Below, in pieces: positions 15,294 through 24,487 of a stretch of 64,000 nt of DNA. Location: contig CP126122.1 in NCBI GenBank assembly GCA_030123565.1, forward strand, positions 4,230,800 through 4,294,799, read 5' to 3'. A model generated the notes under the pieces. The model was not told the DNA's origin. It did not search any database and saw nothing but the letters and a program-made list of their open reading frames with translations. Numbering within the stretch: position 1 is the first letter of the stretch; each line of letters begins with the position of its first letter. The position numbers and the translations under genes were made by a program. This DNA is from Nitrospira sp. (GTDB taxonomy: Bacteria > Nitrospirota > Nitrospiria > Nitrospirales > Nitrospiraceae).

Positions 15294-15839
15294 ATGGGCC
15301 AGGTGGGGATGGAGATTGCGACCCTGGCGGGCGGCTGTTTTTGGTGCCTTGAAGCGGTCTATGACCAGGTCAAGGGAGTCCGGTCGGTCGAATCAGGGTA
15401 CATCGGCGGACAGGTGAATAACCCGACCTATGAGCAGGTGTGCGGTGGACGGACCGGACATGCGGAGGCGGTCCGGATCACCTTCGATCCTCAGGTGGTC
15501 ACCTATCGTGACCTGCTGAACATATTTTTCGTCATCCACGATCCCACCACGCTCAACCGGCAGGGCAACGACAGCGGGACGCAATATCGGTCCGTGATCT
15601 TCTACCATTCCCCGGAGCAGAAGCAGATTGCCGAAGAAGTAATCGCGGCAGTCTCCGAAGAGCGGCTCTACCACAATCCGATCGTGACCGAAGTGACACC
15701 AGCCGGTCGGTGGTTCGAGGCTGAGGCCTACCACCAGGAATATTTTGCGCGCAATCCGTTTCAGGGGTACTGCACCTCTGTTGTGGGTCCCAAGGTGGCC
15801 AAGTTTCGCCAGCACTTTGCCTCGCTGCTCAAGGCGTAA
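15294..15839 (+). CDS. msrA: Peptide methionine sulfoxide reductase MsrA
   Basis: Repairs methionine-S-sulfoxide in proteins. The signature GGCFWCLE near residue 15 has the catalytic Cys; HAEAVRI, GTQYRSVIFY and the C-terminal YCTSVVGPKV segment are conserved. 181 aa, the usual length. GAGGTGAGGG precedes the ATG; ATG at 15309 is also possible. Same direction as zwf, which supplies NADPH for the thioredoxin that recycles MsrA, a sensible pairing for oxidative stress. Confidence 0.95.
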   Translation: MGQVGMEIATLAGGCFWCLEAVYDQVKGVRSVESGYIGGQVNNPTYEQVCGGRTGHAEAVRITFDPQVVTYRDLLNIFFVIHDPTTLNRQGNDSGTQYRSVIFYHSPEQKQIAEEVIAAVSEERLYHNPIVTEVTPAGRWFEAEAYHQEYFARNPFQGYCTSVVGPKVAKFRQHFASLLKA

Positions 15840-15861
15840 CGGCCGCTGTGGGATGCGCGCT

Positions 15862-16299
15862 TCAGGACGAGGGTTTGAACAGGCGTTGTACGCCGTCCTT
15901 CAAGTCTTGAAGCAGGCTGGGCTGCTGTGTGACGTGGTGCCGTTTGACGAGCAGCTCCGCTTGGGGCGGACAGAACGGCCATTCGAGACGGCTCTTCCCT
16001 TGCACTTGGGCGATGATCGTGTCGTCCGATCCTTCGGCGGGAGAATGGGTCACGATCAAGGGGTCCTTCGGATCGAGTAGACAGGTAGACTCGTACCCTG
16101 CCTGTTGGTACCGATCGGGCTGAAAGAGGGGAACCTTGTGTGACCCGTTCGAGAAGACCGTGTCGCCTTCCCGGATCGGTCCGTCCGGTGCAATGGAATA
16201 GAGCACCATCGGGGTCAAGACAATCACGGCTGCGGCCAAGGCGATCGACCAGAGGGGCGGCTCCGCGCTGCGTCGCTGATGTTGTTCGAGCCGATCCAT
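15862..16299 (-). CDS. Membrane-anchored hypothetical protein
   Basis: A 145-aa protein with a short cytoplasmic N-terminus, one TM helix (WSIALAAAVIVLTPMVLYSI, about 17-36) and a periplasmic domain with two or three Cys residues (STCLLD, WPFCPP). Convergent with msrA, 22 bp apart. No family recognised. The Cys pair could form a disulfide. Confidence 0.6.
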   Translation of the reverse strand: MDRLEQHQRRSAEPPLWSIALAAAVIVLTPMVLYSIAPDGPIREGDTVFSNGSHKVPLFQPDRYQQAGYESTCLLDPKDPLIVTHSPAEGSDDTIIAQVQGKSRLEWPFCPPQAELLVKRHHVTQQPSLLQDLKDGVQRLFKPSS

Positions 16300-16422
16300 G
16301 CCGCCGAGGTTCCCTTCCGATGGGGCTTGCGTCCTCTTAGAAACTGCTTCACACTCACAACCCCGCGCAACCAGGTGATCTTACCCTAATGTGGCGGAGA
16401 AAGGCGTGTGGCAACAGTCTCA

Positions 16423-16566
16423 ATGGTCTATTGCCCAATATGTTCAGCCGGTGCCAGGCGGGTGAACCGTCATGGCTGGCGGGATTTTTTCATGCACCTG
16501 ATCGGGTTTTATCCGTTTCGATGCACCATTTGCCAGTACCGTTTCCGTCTTCGTCGCCGAACGTAG
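16423..16566 (+). CDS. 47-aa zinc-ribbon protein (copy 1)
   Basis: Reads MVYCPICSAGARRVN, then HGWRDFF, GFYPFRCTICQYRFR and a basic RLRRRT tail. Two CxxC knuckles flank an amphipathic helix. The same pattern, spacing and length recur in the next gene at 16782, and at the N-terminus of the PilZ protein at 43496. This three-way similarity is the main evidence that the short frame is real. The Shine-Dalgarno is weak. Confidence 0.6.
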   Translation: MVYCPICSAGARRVNRHGWRDFFMHLIGFYPFRCTICQYRFRLRRRT

Positions 16567-16781
16567 CGAAATCTCCAGACCTCCGGCCCCCTGTTTCTAT
16601 CGGGAGACTGCCGTCGATGGAGGGCCACGTATGTCAGTCTTGGTTGCTCATTGTGGCGGGCGAGCGACAGACGGGTCGAGCAAATTGGACTTGTAAGTTT
16701 CCAGGAAATTTCTTAGGATACTCCCCGGCAGCCCGGTTCGTCAGCTGATCTTGTATACTGCCAAACGAGTGAGCCCGCGTC

Positions 16782-16925
16782 ATGTTGTTTTGTGGCAAGT
16801 GCTCCGGTTATACGAAGCGTTCCCGCCGGCAAGGGCTTCTCGACTTTCTGTTCTTCCTGCTCGGCTACTACCCCTATCGCTGCTTGCGATGTGGTCGCCG
16901 CACCCATCAACGTCAGCGTATCTGA
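16782..16925 (+). CDS. 47-aa zinc-ribbon protein (copy 2)
   Basis: Reads MLFCGKCSGYTKRSR, then QGLLDFLFFLLGYYPYRC, LRCGRR and a basic tail. CxxC...CxxC spacing and total length equal copy 1, which lies 215 bp upstream on the same strand. Probably a paralogous pair. Role unknown; zinc binding is inferred from the cysteines. The gaps around both genes (16300-16422 and 16567-16781) show nothing else. Confidence 0.6.
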   Translation: MLFCGKCSGYTKRSRRQGLLDFLFFLLGYYPYRCLRCGRRTHQRQRI

Positions 16926-17026
16926 CCGTGGGCGTCGTTCCACGACTCCCTGTTCAGCGTCTCCCTGAAACAGCTTCTCCTGCGTAAGCGCGTCGGTTCT
17001 CTGCGAGGCCTGTGACTCGAGACGGT

Positions 17027-17902
17027 TTAGAGCAGGTCGTCTTCGGCATCGTTCCCGCCGGATTCTGCCGCACCGACATCAGTCCGAAGTGAAGAAAAAT
17101 CGAACAACCGACGGTCCAGCAGCAGGGGCGGCGCCACGTTGGAGAGGGCCGCGAACAGGCTGTCGTTGGAGCCGGGGAATCGCTCGTTCCACTCGCGGAG
17201 GAGAACCTTGACCTGTTTTCGCTTCAGATCTTCCTGTGAACCACAGAGGTCGCAGGGGATGATCGGAAATTGAAGCAAGGCGGCATATCGGGCCAAGTCC
17301 GCTTCCTTCACATAGGCCAATGGGCGGATCACCATGTGGCGGCCGCTCTTGGAACGCAGCTTCGGCGGCATGGCCTTCAGCTTGCCGGTAAAGAACAGAT
17401 TGAGCAGGAGTGTTTCAAGGATGTCGTCACGGTGGTGGCCCAGGGCGATTTTGGTGGCGCCCAACTCCGTCGCAAGCCGATAGAGGTGGCCGCGCCGAAG
17501 GCGGGAGCAGAGGGAGCAGGTGGTCTGGCCTTCCGGGATCAAACGCTTGACGATCGAATAGGTGTCGCGCGTCTCGATGTGAAACGGCACACCGTGCCTG
17601 GTCAGGTACTCCGGGAGCACATGGGCGGGAAAGCCCGGTTGTTTTTGATCCAGGTTGACGGCGATGATGTCGAAATGAACCGGCGCACGGCTGCGCAGGG
17701 ACAGCAGAATCTCCAGGAGGCCATAACTGTCTTTCCCGCCTGAAAGACAGACCATGACCTTGTCGCCATCCTCGATCATGCGGTAGTCGGCAATGGCCTG
17801 TCCCACGAGGCGGCAGAGACGCGTCTCCAGCTTCTCTGTCTCGTCGGTGCGCGAGGCCGGATGAAGGGGAGTGGTGGAGGGGGAAAGGGTAGGGCGTTGC
17901 AT
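17027..17902 (-). CDS. ttcA: tRNA 2-thiocytidine(32) synthetase TtcA
   Basis: Thiolates C32 of some tRNAs. The PP-loop ATP site SGGKDS is at about 54-59. CSLC (C129, C132) plus a later Cys in IPCDLC would hold the 4Fe-4S cluster; GHHRDD is also conserved. 291 aa from the chosen ATG at 17902; the frame is open far upstream, but that part is antisense to the phosphatase gene and looks non-coding. Divergent from the phosphatase gene, with only 31 bp between the two starts. Confidence 0.88.
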   Translation of the reverse strand: MQRPTLSPSTTPLHPASRTDETEKLETRLCRLVGQAIADYRMIEDGDKVMVCLSGGKDSYGLLEILLSLRSRAPVHFDIIAVNLDQKQPGFPAHVLPEYLTRHGVPFHIETRDTYSIVKRLIPEGQTTCSLCSRLRRGHLYRLATELGATKIALGHHRDDILETLLLNLFFTGKLKAMPPKLRSKSGRHMVIRPLAYVKEADLARYAALLQFPIIPCDLCGSQEDLKRKQVKVLLREWNERFPGSNDSLFAALSNVAPPLLLDRRLFDFSSLRTDVGAAESGGNDAEDDLL

Positions 17903-17933
17903 GGCGGGCATTGTATCGCAAGAGGGGCATGGA

Positions 17934-18410
17934 ATGACCAACATTCTCTTTGTCTGTTCGGGCAACATCTTCAGAAGCCTTGTGGCAGAGTATGCACTGA
18001 AAGCGCGGGTCGGTGCACAGGCTTGGGACCTGATCGGATCGGCCGGCATCGAGGCAGTGCCGCAGGAGATCCATCCGGTGGTCCTGGCTCGCCTTCTGGA
18101 GAAAGGGGTCGATCCCTCCCGCCACGTCCAAAGAAAACTGAACAGGGAACTGATCGAGCGCGCGACCTTGCCCATCGCGATGGGCACAAATCACCAGGCA
18201 TTCATCAGGCGAGAGTTCGGCCGAGAGGCGCCCCTCTTCAACCGGTTGTGTTATGGAACCGATCAGCCGGTTCTGGATGTCCATGAAGCGATCCCCGACT
18301 GGCAGGACCATCTCGAGCAGTCCCGCGACTATGTGCTTTCCATCATCGACCACATCTGGAACGGAATCCCCCATCTCCTCGCCCACCTTCCCCGCCATAA
18401 CCCTCGTTGA
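17934..18410 (+). CDS. Low-molecular-weight protein tyrosine phosphatase-like protein
   Basis: A 158-aa protein starting [15 protein letters not shown]; the Cys(x5)Arg-Ser P-loop CSGNIFRS is the active-site signature of LMW-PTP/arsenate-reductase-fold enzymes. The usual C-terminal DPY-type aspartate motif is not obvious; [14 protein letters not shown] occupies that region and may carry the general acid. Start chosen from the motif position and AGAGGGG upstream. Substrate unknown: protein phosphotyrosine is the family expectation. Confidence 0.75.
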   Translation: MTNILFVCSGNIFRSLVAEYALKARVGAQAWDLIGSAGIEAVPQEIHPVVLARLLEKGVDPSRHVQRKLNRELIERATLPIAMGTNHQAFIRREFGREAPLFNRLCYGTDQPVLDVHEAIPDWQDHLEQSRDYVLSIIDHIWNGIPHLLAHLPRHNPR

Positions 18411-18574
18411 GCCGGCGTCGTTTCAGGCAGACAGACCCCGTCTCTTGCCGCGCTCAGGTTTCCCTTGGCACGGGGCCTGGCAAGGCGAGGTAGTTTCCCG
18501 GCACAATTCCAATGGAATGCTATAGTTGAATAAGAACAAAACAGCGTCGAACGGGGCCTTTTGGTGGTCGGACG

Positions 18575-19636
18575 ATGGGGCAAACAGGAATCATCAGGCG
18601 GCAGGGGCCGCGCAGGGTCGATCACAACCAGGATTGGGAGGGGTGGAGCGACGAACAGCTCCTCGACCTGCGCATGTGCGATCTCCATTTGGCATTGGAA
18701 GGCAGTTTCTACGAGGAGCCGATTGCCCAGCTCCATCGTGAATTGGCTGTACGGGGACTCTCATTCCGGCCCCACGTCTGGCTCTCCGATGAATGGTTCA
18801 CACCGGACGGCGTGTCGGGGATTGCCGTGCCCTTCTACCTCGCGCACCCTCGGCTGGCCAAACTGGAAGCCAGCCAGATGTTGGAAGTGGAGGGCGGCAC
18901 CCAGGACTGGTGCATGCGAATCCTGCGGCACGAGGCCGGCCATGCCATTGAAAATGCCTATCTGTTGCGTCGTCGTCGCCGCCGTCAACAACTCTTCGGA
19001 CGATCCTCCCAGCCCTATCCCGAGTATTACACCCCGCGACCCTATAGCCGCAGCTTCGTGCGCCACCTGGATGTCTGGTACGCCCAGAGCCATCCGGATG
19101 AGGATTTCGCGGAAACCTTCGCCGTGTGGCTCGATCCCCAGTCGCTCTGGCGGGAACGTTATCGCGGGTGGCCGGTGATGAGGAAGCTGGATTTCATGGA
19201 ACGGCTCATGGGTGAGCTGGCCGGGGTTGTGCCGATGGTCACCGCACGGCGGCAGGTGGATCCGCTGCCCCGCATCTACAAGACGCTGCGTGATCATTAC
19301 GATGAGAAGCGGAAACATTATGGGATCGGACGCACGCCGTCGTACGATACCGATTTGAAGAAGTTGTTCTCCGACGCGCCGACCTATGCGAACAATCAAA
19401 GCGCCGCCGAGTTTCTCCATCGCATCAGGAAGGAGACCCGCCGCCGGGTCGCCGAATGGACGGGCGAATATCAATACACTATCGATCAAGTCCTGGAGGG
19501 CATGATCGAACGGTGCCATGCGTTGAAGTTGCATCTGACCCAGCAGAAGGAGCAGGCCGCGCTGGATTTTGCGATTCTCCTCACCGTACAGACCATGAAC
19601 TACCTTCACAGCGGCCGGCACAAGGTGGCCTTATGA
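18575..19636 (+). CDS. Putative zinc-binding metallopeptidase
   Basis: A 353-aa cytosolic protein with HEAGH (H119-E120-H123) inside ILRHEAGHAIENAYLL and a downstream DEDFAETFAVWL that likely gives the third zinc ligand. This matches the uncharacterised 'putative zinc-binding metallopeptidase' family. The final codons overlap the ATP-grasp gene start (ATGA at 19633-19636), so the two are translationally coupled. The substrate is unknown. Upstream 18411-18574 has no gene. Confidence 0.75.
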   Translation: MGQTGIIRRQGPRRVDHNQDWEGWSDEQLLDLRMCDLHLALEGSFYEEPIAQLHRELAVRGLSFRPHVWLSDEWFTPDGVSGIAVPFYLAHPRLAKLEASQMLEVEGGTQDWCMRILRHEAGHAIENAYLLRRRRRRQQLFGRSSQPYPEYYTPRPYSRSFVRHLDVWYAQSHPDEDFAETFAVWLDPQSLWRERYRGWPVMRKLDFMERLMGELAGVVPMVTARRQVDPLPRIYKTLRDHYDEKRKHYGIGRTPSYDTDLKKLFSDAPTYANNQSAAEFLHRIRKETRRRVAEWTGEYQYTIDQVLEGMIERCHALKLHLTQQKEQAALDFAILLTVQTMNYLHSGRHKVAL

Positions 19637-20655
19637 GACGACTGCGCATTCTCGTCTTGATGCACAAGGACCTCGTTCCCCCGGAGCAACTCAATGGGCA
19701 GGACCTCGATGCCGTGGCCTGGAAGACCGAGTACGACGTGGTCTCCACCTTGCGCAAACTCGGCCACGATGTCCGGGCGCTCGGCGTAAAAAGCGATCTG
19801 GAGGTGATTCGCGCGGCGGTGGAGGATTGGAAGCCGCACATCGCGTTCAACCTGCTGGAGGAGTTCGACGGCATGGCGGTCTATGACCAGAACGTCGTGT
19901 CCTACCTGGAGTTGATGCATGTGCCCTACACCGGGTGCAACCCGCGAGGTCTCATGCTGGCGCGGGACAAGGCGCTGGCCAAGCAGGTGATGTCGTACCA
20001 TCGCATTCCCTATCCGGAATTCATGGTGGTGCCGCTCCATCGCATGGTTCGCCGGCCCAAGTACCTCACCTTCCCCTTGATCGTGAAATCGGTCACCGAA
20101 GAGGCCTCGCTGGGTATTTCGCAAGCTTCGATCGTAGACGACGACGACAAGCTGCGGGAACGGGTGGCCTTCATCCACGACAACGTCGGCACCGGAGCCC
20201 TGGTCGAGCGTTACATCGAGGGGCGCGAACTCTATGTCGGGGTGATGGGCAATGCCCACCTGCAGGTCTTCCCGGTCTGGGAACTGGTGATGGACAAGAT
20301 GCCGGACGAAGCGAGGCGGATCGCGACCGAGCGGGTGAAATGGAGCCGGAAGTACCAAGACAAGTACGGCATCCGTTCGTGCGAAGCAAGGAACTTGCCG
20401 GAGGGAGTCATCGAGCAGATTCAGCATTTGGCTAAACGGGTCTACCGCGCATTGGGGCTCAGCGGCTATGCCAGGATCGATATGCGGATGGACAAGGACG
20501 GCAACGTTTACGTACTCGAAGCCAATCCCAATCCTCAAATCGCCAGCGGCGAAGACTTCGCCGATTCGGCCGAAAAAGCCAACCTCGCCTACAAAGACCT
20601 GCTGCAGGAATTGCTGCATGTGGGGCTCCGCTGGCGCCCCGCCCAAGCCGCGTAG
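19633..20655 (+). CDS. ATP-grasp ligase, D-Ala-D-Ala ligase-like
   Basis: A 340-aa ATP-grasp enzyme: N-terminal pre-ATP domain ending VPYTGCNPRGL with ARDKALAKQVM, ATP-binding lysines in FPLIVKSV, EEASLGIS, and the metal-binding end RIDMRMDKDGNVYVLEANPNPQIA. It resembles D-alanine-D-alanine ligase but is not next to mur/ftsQ genes. The ATGA overlap with the metallopeptidase gene suggests a peptide or amino-acid ligation and cleavage system rather than peptidoglycan synthesis. Confidence 0.8.
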   Translation: MRRLRILVLMHKDLVPPEQLNGQDLDAVAWKTEYDVVSTLRKLGHDVRALGVKSDLEVIRAAVEDWKPHIAFNLLEEFDGMAVYDQNVVSYLELMHVPYTGCNPRGLMLARDKALAKQVMSYHRIPYPEFMVVPLHRMVRRPKYLTFPLIVKSVTEEASLGISQASIVDDDDKLRERVAFIHDNVGTGALVERYIEGRELYVGVMGNAHLQVFPVWELVMDKMPDEARRIATERVKWSRKYQDKYGIRSCEARNLPEGVIEQIQHLAKRVYRALGLSGYARIDMRMDKDGNVYVLEANPNPQIASGEDFADSAEKANLAYKDLLQELLHVGLRWRPAQAA

Positions 20656-20778
20656 CGGATCTTGAAAAAGGCTTGTGGCGTCGTTCTCGCAGCACTCAAG
20701 GTCTCAACGTACGGCCCAGTGGTACGCCTCGACCTCTCGTTTGCTGCGGCCTAGCCACAAGACCTTTTTGAAGATCCG
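20656..20778. repeat. Long palindromic repeat, unit 1
   Basis: Imperfect inverted repeat of 123 bp. The outer arms CGGATCTTGAAAAAGG... and ...CCTTTTTGAAGATCCG pair over about 24 bp with one mismatch and one bulge, and an inner CGTAC/GTACG pair sits at the centre. It shares inner blocks TCGTTCTCG and GCTGCGGCCT with unit 2. It starts right after the ATP-grasp stop, so it can also act as a terminator. Confidence 0.8.
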
Positions 20779-20785
20779 CAGGAAT

Positions 20786-20896
20786 GCTCAAACGGGCTCC
20801 CAGCTTCGTTCTCGTTTCTCTCAAGACCTCGACGTACTCGAAACAGTACGTCTCAGTTTTTCGTTCACTGCGGCCTCGCTGGGAGCCCGTTTGAGC
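20786..20896. repeat. Long palindromic repeat, unit 2
   Basis: 111 bp with perfect 19-bp outer arms (20786-20804 and 20878-20896, GCTCAAACGGGCTCCCAGC and its complement) and an inner ACGTACT/AGTACGT stem. Arranged in tandem with unit 1, 7 bp apart. Looks like a dispersed family of intergenic palindromes; shortened relatives occur at 22666, 59851 and 60814. The remaining bases to 20984 show no gene. Confidence 0.8.
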
Positions 20897-20984
20897 GGCT
20901 GCGAGATCTGACGCGCAAACCAGGGGAATTGTTCTCTCAGGCTGGAGCGGCGATACTGTCGTCGCTCCAGCCTTTCGGAGTCGC

Positions 20985-21347
20985 TTACATCTTCAGGTGC
21001 TTCTTCAAAATCTCCGACTCGTAGATCGCGGCGTTGGACTTGCCGAGGTCGTGGGCTTTCTGGAAATGCGCCGTCGCACCTATATGGTCGCCGGTCTTGT
21101 CCAAAACCAGCGCGAGATCGTAGTGCGCTTCCGCCGATTGCGGATCGGACTGTTCTCCGGCCGAGAAGTGTTTCTTTGCCGTATCCCAATGGCCCATTCC
21201 ATAATGTTCGATGCCTTCGTTGAGATGACGTTCTGCCTTGGAGCCGACGGCGGCTTTCAAGGGCTGGGCCTCTTTTCCCATGCCGGCCCAAACCGACGTC
21301 GCGACCAAGAGTGCCGCAAACAGGGTGAATGCCGTGACCTTTGTCAT
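20985..21347 (-). CDS. Secreted TPR protein
   Basis: A 120-aa protein with a Sec signal peptide (hydrophobic AFTLFAALLVATSVWA, cleavage after VWA) and about two tetratricopeptide repeats (HLNEGIEHYGMGHWDTAKKH; AEAHYDLALVLDKTGDHIGA). The start MTKV has GGAGG 5 nt upstream. Likely a periplasmic protein-interaction module. Palindromic repeats lie beyond its 3' end. Confidence 0.75.
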   Translation of the reverse strand: MTKVTAFTLFAALLVATSVWAGMGKEAQPLKAAVGSKAERHLNEGIEHYGMGHWDTAKKHFSAGEQSDPQSAEAHYDLALVLDKTGDHIGATAHFQKAHDLGKSNAAIYESEILKKHLKM

Positions 21348-21458
21348 GTTGTCCTCCATGGTGAGTGGGTAAAGGGCTCGATACTCACTCTACGGAGTAG
21401 ATTCAGGCCTGGATGTATGGGCGGAGCAAGGGGAGATGGTTGCGCGGATGTGGGTGAG

Positions 21459-22031
21459 TCACGGCCCCCAGCGGATGCCGAACAGGAGGGCTACGCTGCT
21501 GTTGTCGTCCGGCACGGGCGGCGAGAGGGTGATGTGGTGCAGGTTCACCATGAGGGTGGTGGAGAAGGCGATCTTAGGGCCGACCTGATATTCCAGCGAC
21601 ATTCCGAGCGGGATGAAATGGCTGGTATCGTTGCGATCGACCTTGGTCGGGCCGCTGCCGCGGTTGAGGTCGGCATGGATGAATCCGATTCCCGCAAAGG
21701 GAACGAGGTTGAATCCACCGTTCAATCGGAGATGGTACTTCGCGACGCCGGCAATTCCGATTTGCGTCAGGTCTCCGACCGGCGTGAAGAGGGCCATCCC
21801 GCCGAACGAAAAGTTCTGGTCCATGTAGTAATCGAGCCCGAACCCCAGAGCGAAGGTGGTGTTGTTGGTGGTGCCGGTCCAGAGCCCCACATCGGTGGCG
21901 AAGCCCCAGCGGTTGCCTTCCTGGTTGACCGGCTGCGCGGGGGCGGCATTTGCCTGGGGGGGCCAGAAGGCCCACAGGCAAGCGAGGCCGATGAGCAGCA
22001 GGCGGATGGGGTGCGCGGACATCATGATCAT
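21459..22031 (-). CDS. Outer-membrane beta-barrel protein
   Basis: About 190 aa with a signal peptide (LLLIGLACLWAFWPPQANA) and alternating hydrophobic strands ending in aromatic residues; the last strand is VALLFGIRWGP. Conserved-looking segments: FAGIGFIHADL and MSLEYQVGPKIAF. Resembles small OmpW/acyloxyacyl-hydrolase-size barrels, but no specific family could be fixed. The start (22031 or 22025) is not settled by a ribosome site. Confidence 0.65.
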   Translation of the reverse strand: MIMMSAHPIRLLLIGLACLWAFWPPQANAAPAQPVNQEGNRWGFATDVGLWTGTTNNTTFALGFGLDYYMDQNFSFGGMALFTPVGDLTQIGIAGVAKYHLRLNGGFNLVPFAGIGFIHADLNRGSGPTKVDRNDTSHFIPLGMSLEYQVGPKIAFSTTLMVNLHHITLSPPVPDDNSSVALLFGIRWGP

Positions 22032-22166
22032 CTGTCTGAACGAGGCGCGGACTCTAGCATAGCCCCTGTCCTTGGACAAGAGACCAACACCTTGCCGTGG
22101 CTTGCCCTCGCAGTTGTCATTGCGCACAGGCTTTCAGTATGCTGAGACCCCTGGCGGGAGGAGACC

Positions 22167-22661
22167 ATGGCGAACGCACCGATGACCCCGGCCGAAGCGG
22201 CGGAGGCCCTCTACCAATTGATTCCGCGCCGCATTTCCGTCGAGATGATGGGTGACTACGGGATTGAAGCGACCGAAGAGCAATCGGTGGAGATGACGAG
22301 AGAGATTCTCTCCTTCACGCTCTATTGGGTATCGGCCGCGATCAATGCCCACATCCCACGGAGGTACCGCGAGGTGTTGTTTCAACGGGTACTGGAATTG
22401 ATTCAAGCGGATTGGGCCGGCGAGTTCAAGCTTACGTCGGTGAAATGGGCGGACTATCTGGTCGAGATGGAAGAACGCCGGGCGCTGTATGCCCCGGTCG
22501 GAGATGTCGAAGGAGGAGCCATGGCCGCGTCCGAGACGATCTCGGACCTGCTCGAAGACAAGGGCATCATTCAGCGGGAGGACCGGTCGAAGCTGCTCGT
22601 GTTGCTTCCCGATCTGGTGCCGCTGGACAAGTACCAGGCCTTGCTGAGCGAATGTGCCTAG
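22167..22661 (+). CDS. Conserved-looking hypothetical protein
   Basis: 164 aa, soluble, mostly helical; no signal peptide or TM segment. GGGAGGAGACC gives a good ribosome site before the ATG. Sequence such as FTLYWVSAAINAHIPRRYRE and a C-terminal degron-like acidic helix do not match a family I know. Divergent from the barrel gene. Confidence 0.6.
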   Translation: MANAPMTPAEAAEALYQLIPRRISVEMMGDYGIEATEEQSVEMTREILSFTLYWVSAAINAHIPRRYREVLFQRVLELIQADWAGEFKLTSVKWADYLVEMEERRALYAPVGDVEGGAMAASETISDLLEDKGIIQREDRSKLLVLLPDLVPLDKYQALLSECA

Positions 22662-22665
22662 GCGG

Positions 22666-22701
22666 GCAGGATGCTGAAGACGTCCGCCAGCGGCGTTCTC
22701 G
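22666..22701. repeat. Truncated palindromic-repeat fragment
   Basis: Begins GCAGGATGCTGAAGACGTCC and contains CGGCGTTCTCG, matching one arm and inner block of the palindromic family at 20656-20896; the second arm is missing. It is followed by a short GTGAAGCGTGAATCGTGAAGCG tract. Confidence 0.5.
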
Positions 22702-22783
22702 ACACCCGTGAAGCGTGAATCGTGAAGCGTATCTCGCGGGAGGCTACAGCCTGACCTCCTCGTGGTCGTAATGTCGCAAGCCG

Positions 22784-23389
22784 CTAGAGGTATCGGTGCG
22801 ACAGCACCTTTCCGTTGTCGTCGAGTTCGTATAGCAGCGGTGCCCCGGTCGGAATGTTGAGTTCCAGCACCTGTTCCCTGGTCAAGTGGTCGAGTTGCAT
22901 CACCAGCGCGCGCAGGCTGTTGCCGTGGGCGGCGATCAGAATGGTTTCCCCCTTGAGCACGCAGGGTTTGATGCGGCTGTCGTAATAAGGGAGCACCCGC
23001 TCGGCCGTGTCTTTCAAACTTTCGCCCCCCGGCGGCCTCACATCGTAACTGCGCCGCCAGATCTTCACCTGCTCGTCCCCGTATTTTTTGGCCGTCTCGG
23101 CCTTGTTCAATCCCTGCAGCTCTCCATACATGCGTTCGTTCAGTGCCTTGTCCTTTTCAATCGGAATGGCGGTCTGCCCGATTACCTCGAGAATGATGCG
23201 CAAGGTGTCGTTGGCACGGGCCAGCACCGAAGAAAAGGCGCGATCGAAGGTAAAACCTGCCAGCTTCTTCCCCGCTGCCTTCGCTTCTTCGACGCCCTTC
23301 GGCGAGAGCGGAACATCCACCCAGCCGGTGAAGCGGTTTTCCAGATTCCACTGTGATTCGCCATGACGAATGAGGACCAGTTTGCTCAT
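22784..23389 (-). CDS. gpmA: 2,3-bisphosphoglycerate-dependent phosphoglycerate mutase
   Basis: Interconverts 3- and 2-phosphoglycerate in glycolysis/gluconeogenesis. Starts [15 protein letters not shown] with the RHGE catalytic His at residue 9; [35 protein letters not shown] and the second His in AAHGNSLR are all present. 201 aa is shorter than the 247-aa E. coli form but matches the compact GpmA type. The frame upstream of 23389 is antisense to other sequence and is not part of the gene. Confidence 0.93.
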   Translation of the reverse strand: MSKLVLIRHGESQWNLENRFTGWVDVPLSPKGVEEAKAAGKKLAGFTFDRAFSSVLARANDTLRIILEVIGQTAIPIEKDKALNERMYGELQGLNKAETAKKYGDEQVKIWRRSYDVRPPGGESLKDTAERVLPYYDSRIKPCVLKGETILIAAHGNSLRALVMQLDHLTREQVLELNIPTGAPLLYELDDNGKVLSHRYL

Positions 23390-23567
23390 CGTGCCTTGTC
23401 TCCTTGTCCGGACGGATGGACCGTCTGGGGACAGGTTATGCGATTTCCCCTTCGCGCTGTCAAGTTCCAGAGCCTCAGCGGGGCCCTTGCCCATGCGAGG
23501 TCCGGTTGCAATCAGGCGAGGCAGCCAGTACCATGCCGCGGCTTTCCCTCGTACGTGGAGTGAATTG

Positions 23568-24392
23568 ATGGTTGCGATCCCGTCCTCTGAGTGGTTTCCT
23601 TTGCAGGAATGGTGGCTAGCCATGGGCCGTCGCCTGCAGGTTGAAGACCGGGTGGAGGCATTTTTTAGGCGGGCCTTGGGGGCCGGCCAAGCGTTGGTCG
23701 GAGTTACGCAGGTCGGCGGCCAGGTCGAATATGTCCTCTTTGTGCTCGTGCGGTATTGGATTCCGGTTGTGCTGCCGCCGCAGGGTCGGGAACGGGTCTC
23801 CAAGAACGATCCCGACTACTGGCTCGAATCCGAGCAGATCCTGAAGGCTGCGGCGGCGCGACTGCGGGAGCTCAAACCCCTCATCGAACTCCTGACTGCC
23901 GCCAATCCGCTGAGTCCGGGGGGCGCGGACCAGGCCCCGGTCCAACCAGTCGTCGAAGTGGAATTAGCCAACATGTTGCAGGGGATCGCCGAGTCGGCCG
24001 GGAGCTACGGTGGCCCGGACTATACGTCGGTGATCAAGACCTTCGATCCGGTCCCGCTGCGGCAGACCCAGCCCTTCAAACACAATAAGAAAAACAGCGC
24101 CGAACTCTGGGTGGTGTTCTTGCTCCGCGAGCATTTTCGGAGTCTCGGGGTAGGCAAGGACCGCTATTGGCCGCTCGTGGCCGGACTTTGTGCAGCAGCC
24201 GGCATCACCAATCCCAATGGACAGCCCTATGGTCCCGATGAACTCAAATCCTGGTGGCAGAAGAATTGGCCCCGTACCTATACCCAACTCGAACAGACTC
24301 AAGCCGCGCCCGACCTCAGCGGCGCCGCCTACCAGCAGGATTTCGAATGGTTCGTTGCCTGGATCGAGTGGCAGCGGTCACGAACGGGGTAA
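23568..24392 (+). CDS. Hypothetical protein
   Basis: 274 aa, no signal peptide or TM helix. The start [10 protein letters not shown] is supported by GTGGAG 8 nt upstream; a longer frame to 23370 overlaps gpmA antisense and is rejected. Trp- and Pro-rich C-terminal part ([21 protein letters not shown]). No family recognised. Confidence 0.6.
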   Translation: MVAIPSSEWFPLQEWWLAMGRRLQVEDRVEAFFRRALGAGQALVGVTQVGGQVEYVLFVLVRYWIPVVLPPQGRERVSKNDPDYWLESEQILKAAAARLRELKPLIELLTAANPLSPGGADQAPVQPVVEVELANMLQGIAESAGSYGGPDYTSVIKTFDPVPLRQTQPFKHNKKNSAELWVVFLLREHFRSLGVGKDRYWPLVAGLCAAAGITNPNGQPYGPDELKSWWQKNWPRTYTQLEQTQAAPDLSGAAYQQDFEWFVAWIEWQRSRTG

Positions 24393-24487
24393 ACGCCTGT
24401 TCGTGTCTCGCATCTCATGTCTCGTCGTTCGTTTCTCAATTCTTATTCCTGACGAGATATGTTCACGATTGACGCTTCACGGGTCAA

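Noticed and set aside
19606-20646. 346-aa minus-strand ORF opposite the ATP-grasp gene
   Set aside because: Shadow of a GC-rich gene; no motif, while the plus strand carries complete ATP-grasp motifs.
20675-20911. Plus-strand ORF across the palindromic repeats
   Set aside because: It exists only because of the repeat sequence; low complexity and no start signal.
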